From Campylorhamphus procurvoides (taxonomy: Eukaryota; Chordata; Aves; Passeriformes; Dendrocolaptidae), in contig WBMV01000050.1 of assembly GCA_013396655.1 (NCBI GenBank), positions 1 through 64,000 on the forward strand: 64,000 bases of DNA. The letters are read 5' to 3'. The translations under genes were made by a program, and so were the position numbers. The notes under the pieces were generated by a model. The model saw nothing but the letters and a program-made list of their open reading frames with translations. It was not told the origin of the DNA and made no database searches. Positions within the stretch are counted from its first letter, which is position 1. Each line of letters begins with the position of its first letter. Positions 11,056 to 22,565 of the stretch are shown piece after piece.

Positions 11056-14000
11056 TTTCCAACATCTTGCACAGGTTTGCTTCAGATCAAAGTTCAGGCC
11101 ATTCCCCAGTGCCTGAGGTTTTTTATTTTCCATGGTTACAGCCCAGAGGATGATGGAACTAAAGTGAAGGGATGCCAGTGCCTGTTTCAACAATACTTGG
11201 AGCCTTAAAAATGTGCTCAGTGTTTTCCAGCTATAAAAAGCCAAAAGAAACCACCTTGAGGTACCATGTGATGTTGTTTGCTTTGACCCAGGATAGCTGA
11301 AATGAAAGGTCCCTCTGAACACAGGGTGTTCAAAACCAGCCCACTTTGCATGTGTGTGTGAGGAAGGAAACGTGGTGTTTGCAGGGCCACGCTGAGCTCC
11401 AGCTCCTGTGTTTGCTCTGCCTGTCTGTGTGTCCAGACAGAACTTCCTGACTGAAATGGCCTTGATTGCTCTAGTCCAGCTGTTAAAGGTGGGCAAACAG
11501 AGAGCTCTTCTCCCAAATTACACAGTTGGAACCTTCTGCTGGCAGTGTCAGCAAGCAGGGCAAGGGCTGGGAGGCTCCTGGGCTGAGCCTGAGGGGCACT
11601 GTCAGAGCCCTGGGAGGTGCTGCTGCAGCTGCTCCTTCAGCCCCACTGTGTGCACTCTGAATGTAAAAATGAAACGGAGCTGCTGTTGCTTCCAGCTTTT
11701 ATTTGTCCTGTTCAACCCAGGGGATGTCATCCCTGCCTCAGGAGGGGCTTCCCAGGCAGCCACCTGTGCTCTGCCCACCCTGACATTGTCTCTCCCCTTG
11801 GCATTTCATTTTATATCATACTTTTAGTCTTTTTCCCCCAAGATATGAGAGATTCTGGTTTTAGACCTGGAGGGACCTTATTTGCAGTTGCAAAGGACAG
11901 TCCTCCAGGCTCCTGTGCCACCTGCATGGGTTAACAGCTGAATCCAAAGTGTCCTCTGCTGCCTGAGCACCAGGGTGTACTCTCAACTGTTCATAGCTTT
12001 ATTTTACAACCACAGTTTCTTCCAAACTTAGCAGTGCACACACTTTGTCAGGAGCTGTTCCCCTGCCAAGTATCGGGTTTCAAAGTATTGCCATTTTTGA
12101 GCTATTCCCTCTTCTTTCCTTCTGTGTGTCTCCCTCGCATGGCACACAAAACTTTCTTTTTAATGTACAAAATGATATTTTTTCCACCCATTCGTAAATT
12201 GAAACATCTGAAGAGGTTTTGCTTCAAGTTTATATTTAAAAGAAATAATGAAAGCCAATGCTGGCAGAGAGAGCAGTGTGAAAAGCTGCAGCTCAGAAAA
12301 TTCGGAACGTTCTGGGCATTTGCAGAGGAGGAGGAAAATGGAAGTCCTTGCAGCCTTTCTTAGCAGGAGTCATGTGCAGGATTCAATAGGATTAAAGTGC
12401 TGTAGCACAGAGGGGTGCTGTTTGGGCAAATTATCGTGCTTTATAAAGTGAGGAGAATTGCTTGCTGGCAGTGCAGTCAGTGGTTGTGATCCAGCACCTT
12501 CCCAAGCACTGGGAGGGCTGAGCATTTATATATTTGAAGATCTAGCTGGGAGGGCTGTGCTAGGAGTGTCTGGCCCAGGAACAGTTACAAACATCTGGGT
12601 TTTCTTTGTACCAACATCATCAAGTCAGAAGCCTTTTGGACAGTTCCATCTGGCCTGACAGAATCTTCCCCCCTTCCCTGACATCCTGGGGTTTATTTAC
12701 TGGCTGGCCCCTGAAGAAAACTCTGGTGATTTAGGCTGGGTCTAGGTTATCTAGAGCCTGGCAGGCTCAATATAAATCTGTTTTACAGGGGGCTCCTCTT
12801 AGTCTGTGTCTGGATGCAGCATAATCCTTGCTCTCTCTTTGCTCTAGGTGAGGCATGGGGTTAGGTTTCTGTGACCTGGCTCTGGTCAAGGCATTGAGCT
12901 AGACTTTGGTTTTCCTCAGAAAATGAAGTTTCTCCACTTCAGCATCCCATGAGCCAGAGGCTGCCACCTCCTGCAGGTTCTGCTCCCTCCCACCCTGGCA
13001 CCTGAAGGCCCCAGCAGTTGTTTCCTGAGTAGTGACATTGGTGGGTCTCAAACCATGTGCAGCTTTGGTGGGTTTGCTGAAGTTGGCCCTTCAGCCAGCA
13101 CACAGCTGGCTCCGTGGCAGGAGGGATGAGAGCTGTGAGACAGGGCTGGAAGGAGGGTTTGCACTGGAACACAGAAGGTCTGCTTGCTCTTTGTGTGACA
13201 GGAGGGTTTCCAACCCCTGCAATCCATAATGCTGGGACCAGGGGACAGCTTGGCTCACAGCAGAGCCCAGTATCCCCCAGACACAATGCTCCTGTGTGCC
13301 CCAGTTCCTGTGACTCTGGACATCTCAGACTTCTCAAATGGCATTCTTTAGTGCTCTTAGGGCTTGTAATTCGGAGTTCCAGATCCGTGTGCATGTGCAA
13401 GGGTTTGAGGTGCTGTGCAGTCAGTCCTGGCTGTGATGCCAACTGCAATGGGATGTGGCTCTGAATCAAAGCCACGAGCTGGCCACCCTCTTCCTTGGGG
13501 ATATCCCTGCCTGTTTCCAGACCCAAATGCTTTGTCTGACTGGGAATTTGGTGATCAGGTGATTTGAAGTCTTAAATCTGAACAATGCAGGGATTTGTGA
13601 AAGTGTAGAACCAGAGTAGGATCTAAACTGGCTCAGCTGAAAGTTACCCTTCTGTTTAAACACAGCTTCAGCTGGGAGAGGTGGACCTTCTGGGACCAAA
13701 TTGTAGGGTCAGTGCCCTGAAAGGGATGATTCAACATTTCAACTTTAGGCCTGGCATGGTTCGTTTGGGTGCAACCCATCTATTATACACGAGCAGGAAG
13801 GATCCCATGTAGTTTCCATAAAAATCTTCAGCTTGGGACTGTTTCAGGTTTTTGGCCATTGATGTCTTTGGAAATTTAAAAACAATCTGCTGATTTTCCT
13901 TAAACCAGCCTTGTTTGGTGTGTTTCTCAGTTTTGTATTGCTCTGAGTTGTGCGTGGGCACTGGATTAAAAAAAAACAACCCAAAAATCCAATGATATTA

Positions 14001-17000
14001 TTGTTATCATTGAAGACAAGTTCCTAGAAGCGGTGCCACGGTGTAGTAAATGCTGAGAAAACCCCGAGCAACAAATGTTCTTTAATTTCCCAGCTCCCCA
14101 ACACAAGGCTGCATTTCCAGGTGTGAATGCTGTCGTGTACCTTCCACAGCATGCAGCTCCTGCAGCAGCCCCTTGGTGTTCCCAGGCTGGGTCCCTGGGA
14201 CACGCTGCCTTGGGACAGGACAGGAGGTGACAGTGTGGCTCCCTGTCCATGGCCCTGCTGGCTTTGGCCTGGCTGTCAGTGACATCTGCCTCGTGCTAAT
14301 TATGCCCAGATTAAAGGTGATCCCCCAGCCCCTTCTCTCTGCCACCAGGGTGGGTGCCAGGCTGTGTGTTCCACATGCCAGCCACTCAGCCCACACCCGG
14401 CACCCTCGGCCACCGTGCCCACCACACCGCTCTATTTCTACTCCTTAAATACACTTAATAAATAAATAGCACCTTCTAAACGTGGGGGCAGCCTGTCTAG
14501 CACAGCACTGGCCCTTCCAAGTGCTCTCTGAAGCCAGAGCTGTCTGCGCAGCGTGGCCAGGGTTCTCATTTGGGCTGGAAGGAGTGTTTGTGGCTGGTGT
14601 GCCAGCCTGCCTGAATAGCCCCCAGTGTCACCTCCCTCCTGCCTTGGGGGGAGGGACGGCCAGAAATAGCAAGGCAAGAATTTGTCCCTGTTATTTCTGG
14701 GACTGCACCAGGAACTGACATCAGGAGGAGAGGAGAGGGAAAGCGAGCAGTGTGAGCAGTTTGGGGTCCGTGGTTATTGTAGCTAATTATTGTAGTTAAT
14801 TTTTTCCCCACTGTTTCAGCTCCTTTTCCTAAAGGATGCCAGGATGATAGCAGCTGTAACACTTGTAGCATAGCAGATGTAGGGAGATCTCCCTGCAGAG
14901 CATCCTCAGGGCTGGGACTCAGACCTGCTTTTCCACTTGGTGTGATTCAGATGTGAGCTTGTTACATCCTTCAGTTAAAGTCCTGCTGAACCCCTCTGAG
15001 ATTCACAAGTTGCTGTACCCTGTTGGCCACCTCTGACACAAGCACTGCAGCACAGCAATGCTTTAGGCCTTAGGAAAGCATCCTGCAGTGGAAATCCTGT
15101 ACAAAGGCAACAAGCACAGTCAGTAGGAATGAAATAAATACCTCAGTGCTGCATTTGGGCTTGAAAGCTCAGGATGGTTTTCCTCATCAGAGCTCTGTTT
15201 TTAGAACACCAGCCAGAACCTGCTGCTCTGTCCTGGCACCTTGGGTAGCAGGGAGGTGGGAGCATCCCTATTTTCCTGTGCTTTTAAGTCTGGCTATTTT
15301 ACAGAGAGTTCTTGTGTTGGAAACCCAAGGTAGGTGGTTCAATCCATAAAGGCAGAAGGCAAACCTGGTGTGCATTTTTTTCCTCCAGGGCTAGTGAAGG
15401 CCTTTATTTAAGGAGATGGCATGGGAAAGCTTTTATCTGAACAGGCCAGAGCTGATTTTGTTCTGCCAAGCTGAAATGGGGCCTCTGGAGAGGAAGATAA
15501 CGCTCTGTGTGCTTAGGCAGGAGCTGCCAGAGGACTTTGTGGCTGGGGGGTATCAATTTTCAACACATCCTCACCCAGGCAGGGTAATCAGGAGATGAAG
15601 GACCACACAAGCCAGCTCTGCTTCCACCACTGATCTGGTTCAGGGCTGGGTAAGTGTGGCCAGCTTGCTCTCTTCTGACTGCTTTAATAGGTTCTCTGTA
15701 AGGTCTCTAGATTGTGTCCCTCCCCTGCAGGGCCAAGCTCACCCATCTAAAAAATCCAACCAAACCCAAACAAACCTTTCATCTCTTCTTTTCCCCCTCA
15801 CAAACCACCAACTGATGTTGGAAATTGAAACCGTTCCTCCTTACACGAAGCCCTCGCTCGAGACAAGCTCTGTCTGAGTCCGTGTGAGTTTCCCAGGGTA
15901 AGAAGTGATTGAGGACAGGATGATGCAGTGAGGACAGAAGCCATAACCTGTTTATTTTAGGCACTCTTTAGGCTGTGCCTGAGCCAAGGCTCACAGTTCT
16001 CACAGAGCACTGGCCATGGCCTCGGTTCAGGGTGTGGCTGGTGCTGGTGGAGCCCTCAGAGCTGATGTTAGGGGAGCACAGACATGGAACCTCCTCCTTG
16101 TACATGAGACACACTGGGGGATGTCACAGATTCACCCCCCTGACGTGTGCTCACAGGGAGCAATGGGCCTGGCACTCCTTCCTCTGCAGATAAACACGTG
16201 GTGCCACACACGGCCTCTTGGAGGAAGAGCTTTCAGGCTGGTAACGTCATTGACGTCTATCAAATTGAAACACTTGTCCTGCTTCCTATCCCACTGCCAT
16301 TGGGGACAGCCTTGCTTTGTTTGAGTCCCATTTCTGCAGTTACTGGGCAGGGTGCGTGCGTGTCGCTCACACCATTGTCCTGTTTGCTTTTGAGAGAGAG
16401 AATTGAAAGTTAAGAACCTCCTGCACTCCAGTTACTGTGGCTAAGAGTTCCTTAGTGTAAGGCAATATTTGTTTCACTGAGATCATAAGTAACAAAGAAG
16501 CTAAATTTTCCCTAATTCTCTTTTTTTTTAATTGTGTTTTGAAAAAAGGAAGCAAATTGGAACCCAGAAGGGAAGGACAGATTTCACACACACACCCTGA
16601 TTTCTTTTTCATTCTAATTTTTGACACTGGGGCTCTTGCCCAGCACCTCTAAATACAGACCAGCTCTCAGTGTGGGTGGTGCCCTGCCTGCAGAGGCTGA
16701 AGGCTGCTGCTCTTGTTCATCATTAACAGCACTTGTGACACTGCATATCACTCAGCTCTCATTAATTGGAGACCAAACTCATTATGTGTCCCAGCAGAAG
16801 CAGCAAGTCACTAGAGAAAAGTGGGAACAAGGGGACAAGAAAAGGTGTCTTCTGCAGCATTTCAGACCATGCAGGAGATAGCAGTCATGCAGATGCCCTG
16901 CAGTGTAATTGCTGCAGCCCCTGGGGTACCTGCAGTGTGGAGAGCAGCTCTGGCAGGGCAGGGTGTCCCTTCCCATGTCACACCAGGGAGTGGCAGCAGG

Positions 17001-20000
17001 AAAGCCCCCGTGTTGGGTAACATTCCTTCAAGGTGGGGGGCTCTATGTGAGTAGTCATTTCAGGAGCCCCTCTCTGCCCTTCCTCACAGTTATGTTTATC
17101 TCCTCTCCAAACATTCCCTCTGCTCCCAAGTGTCTCTTTGATGATGGTCCAGAGTTCATATCCGCCCTTGTGTTTGCCCTTCACGTCCAGCAGTGAGGTC
17201 GCCAAGCTCCTTCCCTGTGCACCAGGCTGGCAGCACGTACACAGACTCCTTTGCTTCTCACTGCCTGACTGATCAGCAGCAGGGGGACAGCCTGGAAAGG
17301 AGGGGGGGCATCCCTAGTGCCAAGGAGCCAGCAGGGTCTGTGCTTGCACCTTGCAGCTGGAGGGTTGGAGGGCGAGTGCTGAGCTCAGCCTGCTGCTGTG
17401 TCCATAGTTTGATGTACAGAAGAAATGCTCTGTGGCTGACAGAAAACCTTTGCAAAGTGTTGTCATGAGGTTTTGTCCTGTGATCTGGCCCAGCTTTGCC
17501 ACTCTCGTGGAAGTGAAAGGTTGGAAAGGTCCTAGCCTTGAGCAGTAAGTGCTTAGGTAAATGATACAGCAGCCTGTGGGACAGGACCTGGGTGGTGTGA
17601 TGTGAATCGAGGTGCCTCAGTGGGAAGACAAAGTGAGCTGTTGTGCTGTCCAGGGTGGCTGGGATGTTCATTCTATGGGTGATCTTGGGTTTTAAGGCTC
17701 AAGAGACCTTGGCTTTGCAGCACTAAACTGGGAGGAGCTGAAGGCACAGGAAGCTGTAAACCTCAAAGTCCTTGTGGTTTCCCTCCAGCAGCACATGGGT
17801 AGGGAGCACAGTGGTCAGCATGTGGGCACACCTAAGTGGACCAATGATGAAGGAAGAAGAGAGTGTGTTCTAAGTTCTGTTCATCAGGCCTAATGTCCAC
17901 AGCAGAGGTCAGTTTGGAGATGTCTGACACAAAATATGGAGAGACCCTTCTCTTTTCAAGCCATCCATGGTGGGACTGCCTGCCTGTGGTTACAGCCCTG
18001 GGAGGGGTCCCTGGTGCCCAGTGGGACCCTCCTGGAGAGCCCCAGAAGGTTTCCCTCCCTGCAGAGGCTACCCCAGCCCCAGGGCAAGGTGCTCTCTCTT
18101 CCACCTTCACACAGCCTCATGAGGCTTTGCATTTGATTTGGGCTTTTGCTTTTTTGATTCTTAAATGCCTAAATAAGAAATAAATAAAAAGAGTAGTTTG
18201 GATTGCTTGGATGGACTGTTCTGTACCCCAAAACTAGAAGGATTTTCCCACAGTTTCCAGATTTAGGTGTCTTTAGGGAGCTTTGGGAAAGGGAGCTTTA
18301 TGTGTAGGTTTCAAACTCCCTATCTCCATGTTTTACATGGGTATTTAGCTTTGTGCTAACACTTCTCAGACACTGTATTTCATACTAATGAGCTCCAATA
18401 CTCATTATGAGGAGCAGAAGGGAACTGACTAAAGTGCCAAAGGACTAATTATTCCCACCCTTGAGCATCAGACTGACAGGGCCAAGTCCTGCTCAGCCTA
18501 ACAAGCTCCTGGGCAGGAGGTGCTCTGCTGTGTCACCACGAGAAGCTGAGCTCCAAGGGGTTAAGGGTGTCTTCCTGGGCTCCCTGGAGACTCACACCTA
18601 CCGGAAATGGAAAGCAGAAGCAAGCAGGAAGGCATTAGCAAATCAAAGTGTGTCCTTCACTTGGGATTGCTTCTGCCTTCAGGGGCAGCTGGATTTTGGG
18701 CACCAGTTTGGTGCAATATGATTTTTTTCTTCTCCACAATTGGGAAAGAAAATAATGCTTCAGTTGAGCAAAGAAACCTTGCCTGGCCCAAACAGAAAAA
18801 TACGCCTTTTGCTGTTAGCACATCACACTGTGAATATTTGCTTTGGCTAATAAACGTGGAGCAGTTGTTAAATGACTTACCTGCTCTGTGTACTGAGTAT
18901 TTGTTGCTAAAGTCTTCAGTATTTAAACACCCATCCCTCCAGCACTTGGCTCTCTGCTGAGCTGGGCTGGAGGGGGCTCCATACGGGCTCTCCCACCAAC
19001 CTTTTTTGGTGGAAGGTGTGTAAAACACCCCAGCAGTGAGGACAGGCTCATGGACCTCCAGCTCTGCTGTGAGCCCTGAGTGGGACCTGCATGGGGGCCA
19101 CCACTGGGCTTGGCTGAACAGCATTGCCAAGGGCCTGTGAGTGCCATTGGGAATGTGCTGGCTGCAGGATGCACAGGGGACCTTTGGGAAGGAGATTTAT
19201 TATGTTTGTAGAATAATTTTGGCTTTTTTATTATGTTTTTTGCAAATAGTGTTGGACTACCAATAAATTGCTGGGCTTTGCCCATGGATCTTAATAGCAA
19301 CTTGTGGGCAAGAGAAAACTGGTTTTAAATGTAGTTGTCCCAAGGAAGAACAAGCAAGTGAACAAAGATCCAGCCAGTTGTCATCTGTGGTTTTAGGAGG
19401 ATTCAGGATGTGAGTTTCTTAAGCAAAGCTCTTGGGTTTTGGTAACCTTGGGGTCTTTGCATTGCCTTGGGTCCTGTTTCTGGAGCCGTGTCCTGGCAGG
19501 GTGGCCTGAGGGCTGGATCTGTGAGCCTGGCTGCTCTGAGCCACTGTCCCATCACCAGTGCAGGTGACTGAATTGCTGTGGCAGGGCCCTTTCCTGGGTT
19601 TCAAGCTCCAAGGGCTCATACAGAACCACAGGTACCTCTGAGGGCTCTGCAGGGGTAACAGCAGACACTCAATTCTGATGAGCTGGATAGGTCTTCATAA
19701 AGGTCATCTTATTCCTCAGAAACACAAAACTCTGTGACAGCTCCATTATCCTGGACAACAAATATCCATCTGCTGTCATGATGGTAAGGCATGGCAGAAC
19801 ATGGATTGGTTTCCAAAATAATCATACATGGAGCCATAAATAGCCAAGAACTAATTTCCCCCTAGCACAGGGGATGTTCTGGTGAGTTTGCTGGAATGCT
19901 GTGCAGCTGCTGGCTCACACTGGTAGGGTTGTCATCTCCTTGAGATATCTCCTGCCTTAAGAGCAGAAATTCAGAGCCACCCACAGTTCTGCTGGTGCAG

Positions 20001-22124
20001 CCCCAGGGTTGGCACTGCTTGTGCTCCAGTGCTGTCACTGGGCTGGTCACAGCCCCAGGGTGCTCTCACAGCACTGCTGGACATGGATTTGGTGGATGAG
20101 AGGTAGAGGCTTTAAATAACCTTTATTCGTCGTATTCCAAAGTGGGAAGGGTTTGATTTGGTTTTTAAGTTCTGTGCACCTGCAGGATGGTATTTTTTAC
20201 CCCTGGAGGGACTTGCTACTGAGTTGTATTTTGTGCTCATATTGAAATCAAACTATCTGTTGATGTCATTAAAATTATTCTTTAAGCTGTGTCAAACCCT
20301 CAGCAATGGAACTAATTTCCTCTGTTCACTCAACACCCGTCACTCAGTAAACTGGGGCTGGAAACCAAGTGGCAACCCAGTTTTGAGACTATTTTTGCTC
20401 TTTGTATGAATGTTCTGTTTGAATGGTTTTTTGGACTGGGTTCCTGGGGGTTTTCACCTTCTCTGTAGCCTTTTTTATCTTCCTGTGATCATTGCCACAG
20501 CAGTGTTTGTGCTCCATGATTTTGTCTCAGCAAATGAGATGTGTTTGCACAAATCATCCCTGACCATCAGCTCGGTGTCTCATGTGCCCTGCCCTGCACT
20601 GCAGCCTGCCAGGACACAGCCCCCAGGCCAGGGAACATGCACTGCTGGGGCTTCTCTGGTTCTTCAGTGTGGAACAAGTTGCTGAATTTGCCCATGAGCT
20701 CTCTGAAATGCACTGTGCAAGGCATTCCTTGGAACAGGCTCGTACAATGCAGCAGCATTTCAAGAGACAAATTCAGCCACAGATTTGGTGAATACATTTG
20801 AGCACTCAGTGGGAGAAATACAACTCATCTGGTGGTTCCCTGGGAGAAGGTAATCCATGTTTTAGTTATTGTGGTGTCTCACTCCTTTGTACAGGAATAG
20901 TTCATACCAGTTTTAGCCCTCCAGTAGTGGATGTGGAATGTAATTTTAGACCACTTTGAGATAAATCAGTCTGTGTGCCTTTTTAACAAGGACCTCTCCA
21001 AACTTTACAAGTACTGATTTTGGCTTGTTTTCCCTTCCACCTGCGAGGCACAGGGAAGTGATTGGGTTCACATTTGCAGTGAAAGGTTTGTGATCACAGA
21101 GGGCATCTCGTCTGCCCTGTGAGGTATCTCCAGGTCAGGCCAGACCTCGGGTATCCTCACCTGGTGCTCCCTCTCCTAATGCTGTCTGTGATCTCATGTT
21201 TTCCTCCCATGGCACTGTCTGTGTGTCCCATGTTTGGCAGCAGGAAGGGTTCCTAACACCTGTGGAAATGATGGGTAGGGATTGGTTTGAGACAGGTTTC
21301 AGTGTGAACTGGGACTCTGCTCTTGTTCAACACTTGTAAAAGCTGAAAGGTTGCACTGAAGGTTGCAAACATCTCATCATCTCCTCTGGCCCCAAGCTGG
21401 GCTGTGAGACCTTAACTTGAAAAGGGCATGAGAACTCAAAATACCAGAGCAACAGGAAGAAAATGCAGGAAATGGGGTTGTGCCCTGGAGCTTGATTTTT
21501 GGGTTGGAGGGAAGCTCAGGCCAGCTGCTCCCCTGCCCCAGCTGGGTGGGGTGCCCGTGGCTGCCCAGGACACCCCTGGTGTGGGCACTGCCCGGCCCCA
21601 GGCACTGGGATGTGTTTCCCTGGCAGATGGCACTGCCTGCAGGAGTGCTGGGCTCAGATCAGCTGCAGCAGCACCAGGGCAGCCCCAGTTTGGCATCCAG
21701 GCAAGGTCAGGAGGTGTGGGGCTGCCTTTGCCACACTGCCTGGGCACTGGGATCAGCCTGTCCACCCCCCAAAATGAGAGAGCTCTTTGATCCCCAGGGC
21801 TCTCAAAGGCAGCAACTGTCAGCAGCAGCACATTAATATTTCAGAAGCTAGCAGGATTGGCAGAGATGGCTCTGCAAGCCATGGCAGCCCCTTGGAGGGC
21901 AATTGTTCAGGTTCTTTGCTAACCATAAGCTTTGCCTAATGTAGTAATTCTCAGAAGAGCTCAAGAGAAATTTTACTGTGCAAAAGCTGGAGGAGAAGTG
22001 ACCATCTCCTGGTAGGATGTGCCTTTCCTCTTTGGCCTCTGGATCACTCCAAGCTCCCTTTGGGCTTTGAATGTGTTCCCAGAGAAACACACTTTCCCCC
22101 CTTGGGAGCATCACACTTCAGTGT
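11056..22124. other. Unique non-coding sequence, no gene seen
   Basis: Long gene-free stretch of mixed composition. Noted inside it are a 13-bp near-perfect tandem duplication (ttattgtagctaa followed by ttattgtagttaa) at 14774-14799 and an AT-richer patch at about 19670-19860 with ATAAATAGCC-type words. A consensus minus-strand donor CAG|GTAAGT near 18870 has only a mediocre acceptor upstream. The open frames of 139-195 codons at 11408-11827 and 12939-13526 have no recognisable domain. No CR1, LTR, tRNA or CpG island was recognised. Confidence 0.55.
14774..14799. repeat. 13-bp tandem duplication with TAATT cores
   Basis: Two consecutive 13-bp units, ttattgtagctaa and ttattgtagttaa, differ at one base. 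Each junction creates an AATTA-type homeodomain core. The surrounding 60 bp is AT-rich. It may be a local slippage event or a small binding-site duplication; nothing more can be said from sequence. Confidence 0.7.
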
Positions 22125-22565
22125 TTCCTTCTATGCATTATTAAGCTGCAAAAAGAGCTTTGCAGCTTTGAAATATGTGCTCATTAGCTGTAATTAAATC
22201 TTTAAATTCTCCTTCAGGCTTGGATAAGGCACAAGCTCATACCCAAGTTTTTCTCCTCTTCTGACTTTTTTAATATATTTTATTAGTCTCATGCTTAGCT
22301 AATTACTGAAGGCAATGATGTTTCCAAAGCAGCCACAAATAAAAGTATTTACTATTCAGCGAGGCATGTGTTAATCTGGCAAACTATTATATTGGCTACA
22401 AAGTCTCTTATTTAATATGAATCACTCTGTAAAGCTCCTCAACAGCACAGCTTCTTATTCATTATTGCTTAATTTCATGATATCTGAGATGTGGGATTTC
22501 AGTTAACGGATAATTGAGATCATAAATCAAAATATTTTCGATGAGATTACAGGAAACACAAGATG
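22125..22565. promoter_or_regulatory. Strong candidate conserved non-coding element
   Basis: This block of about 440 bp is about two-thirds A+T, sharply different from the TG/CT-rich DNA on both sides. It is not simple sequence: it is dense in varied homeodomain, GATA and POU-like words (GTAATTAAAT, AGCTAATTAC, TTAATATGAATC, GATAATTGAGATC). A perfect 10-bp inverted repeat lies at its left end (22143-22168). No open frame of note crosses it. This texture is typical of deeply conserved developmental enhancers in gene-poor vertebrate DNA. It is the best such block in the window, but conservation and activity are inferred. Confidence 0.35.
22143..22168. repeat. Perfect 10-bp inverted repeat (stem-loop)
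   Basis: The arm aagctgcaaa at 22143-22152 is exactly complementary to tttgcagctt at 22159-22168, with a 6-base loop aagagc. It lies at the left boundary of the AT-rich block. It is too short for a pre-miRNA by itself, so a dimeric protein-binding site is the simpler reading. Confidence 0.8.

Noticed and set aside
15320..15345. tRNA B-box-like ggttcaatcc
   Set aside because: No A box, no cloverleaf pairing and no terminator T-run at the right distance.
18870..18960. Minus-strand CAG|GTAAGT donor with an upstream open segment
   Set aside because: Good donor, but the only acceptors upstream have poor pyrimidine tracts, and there is no coding signature.
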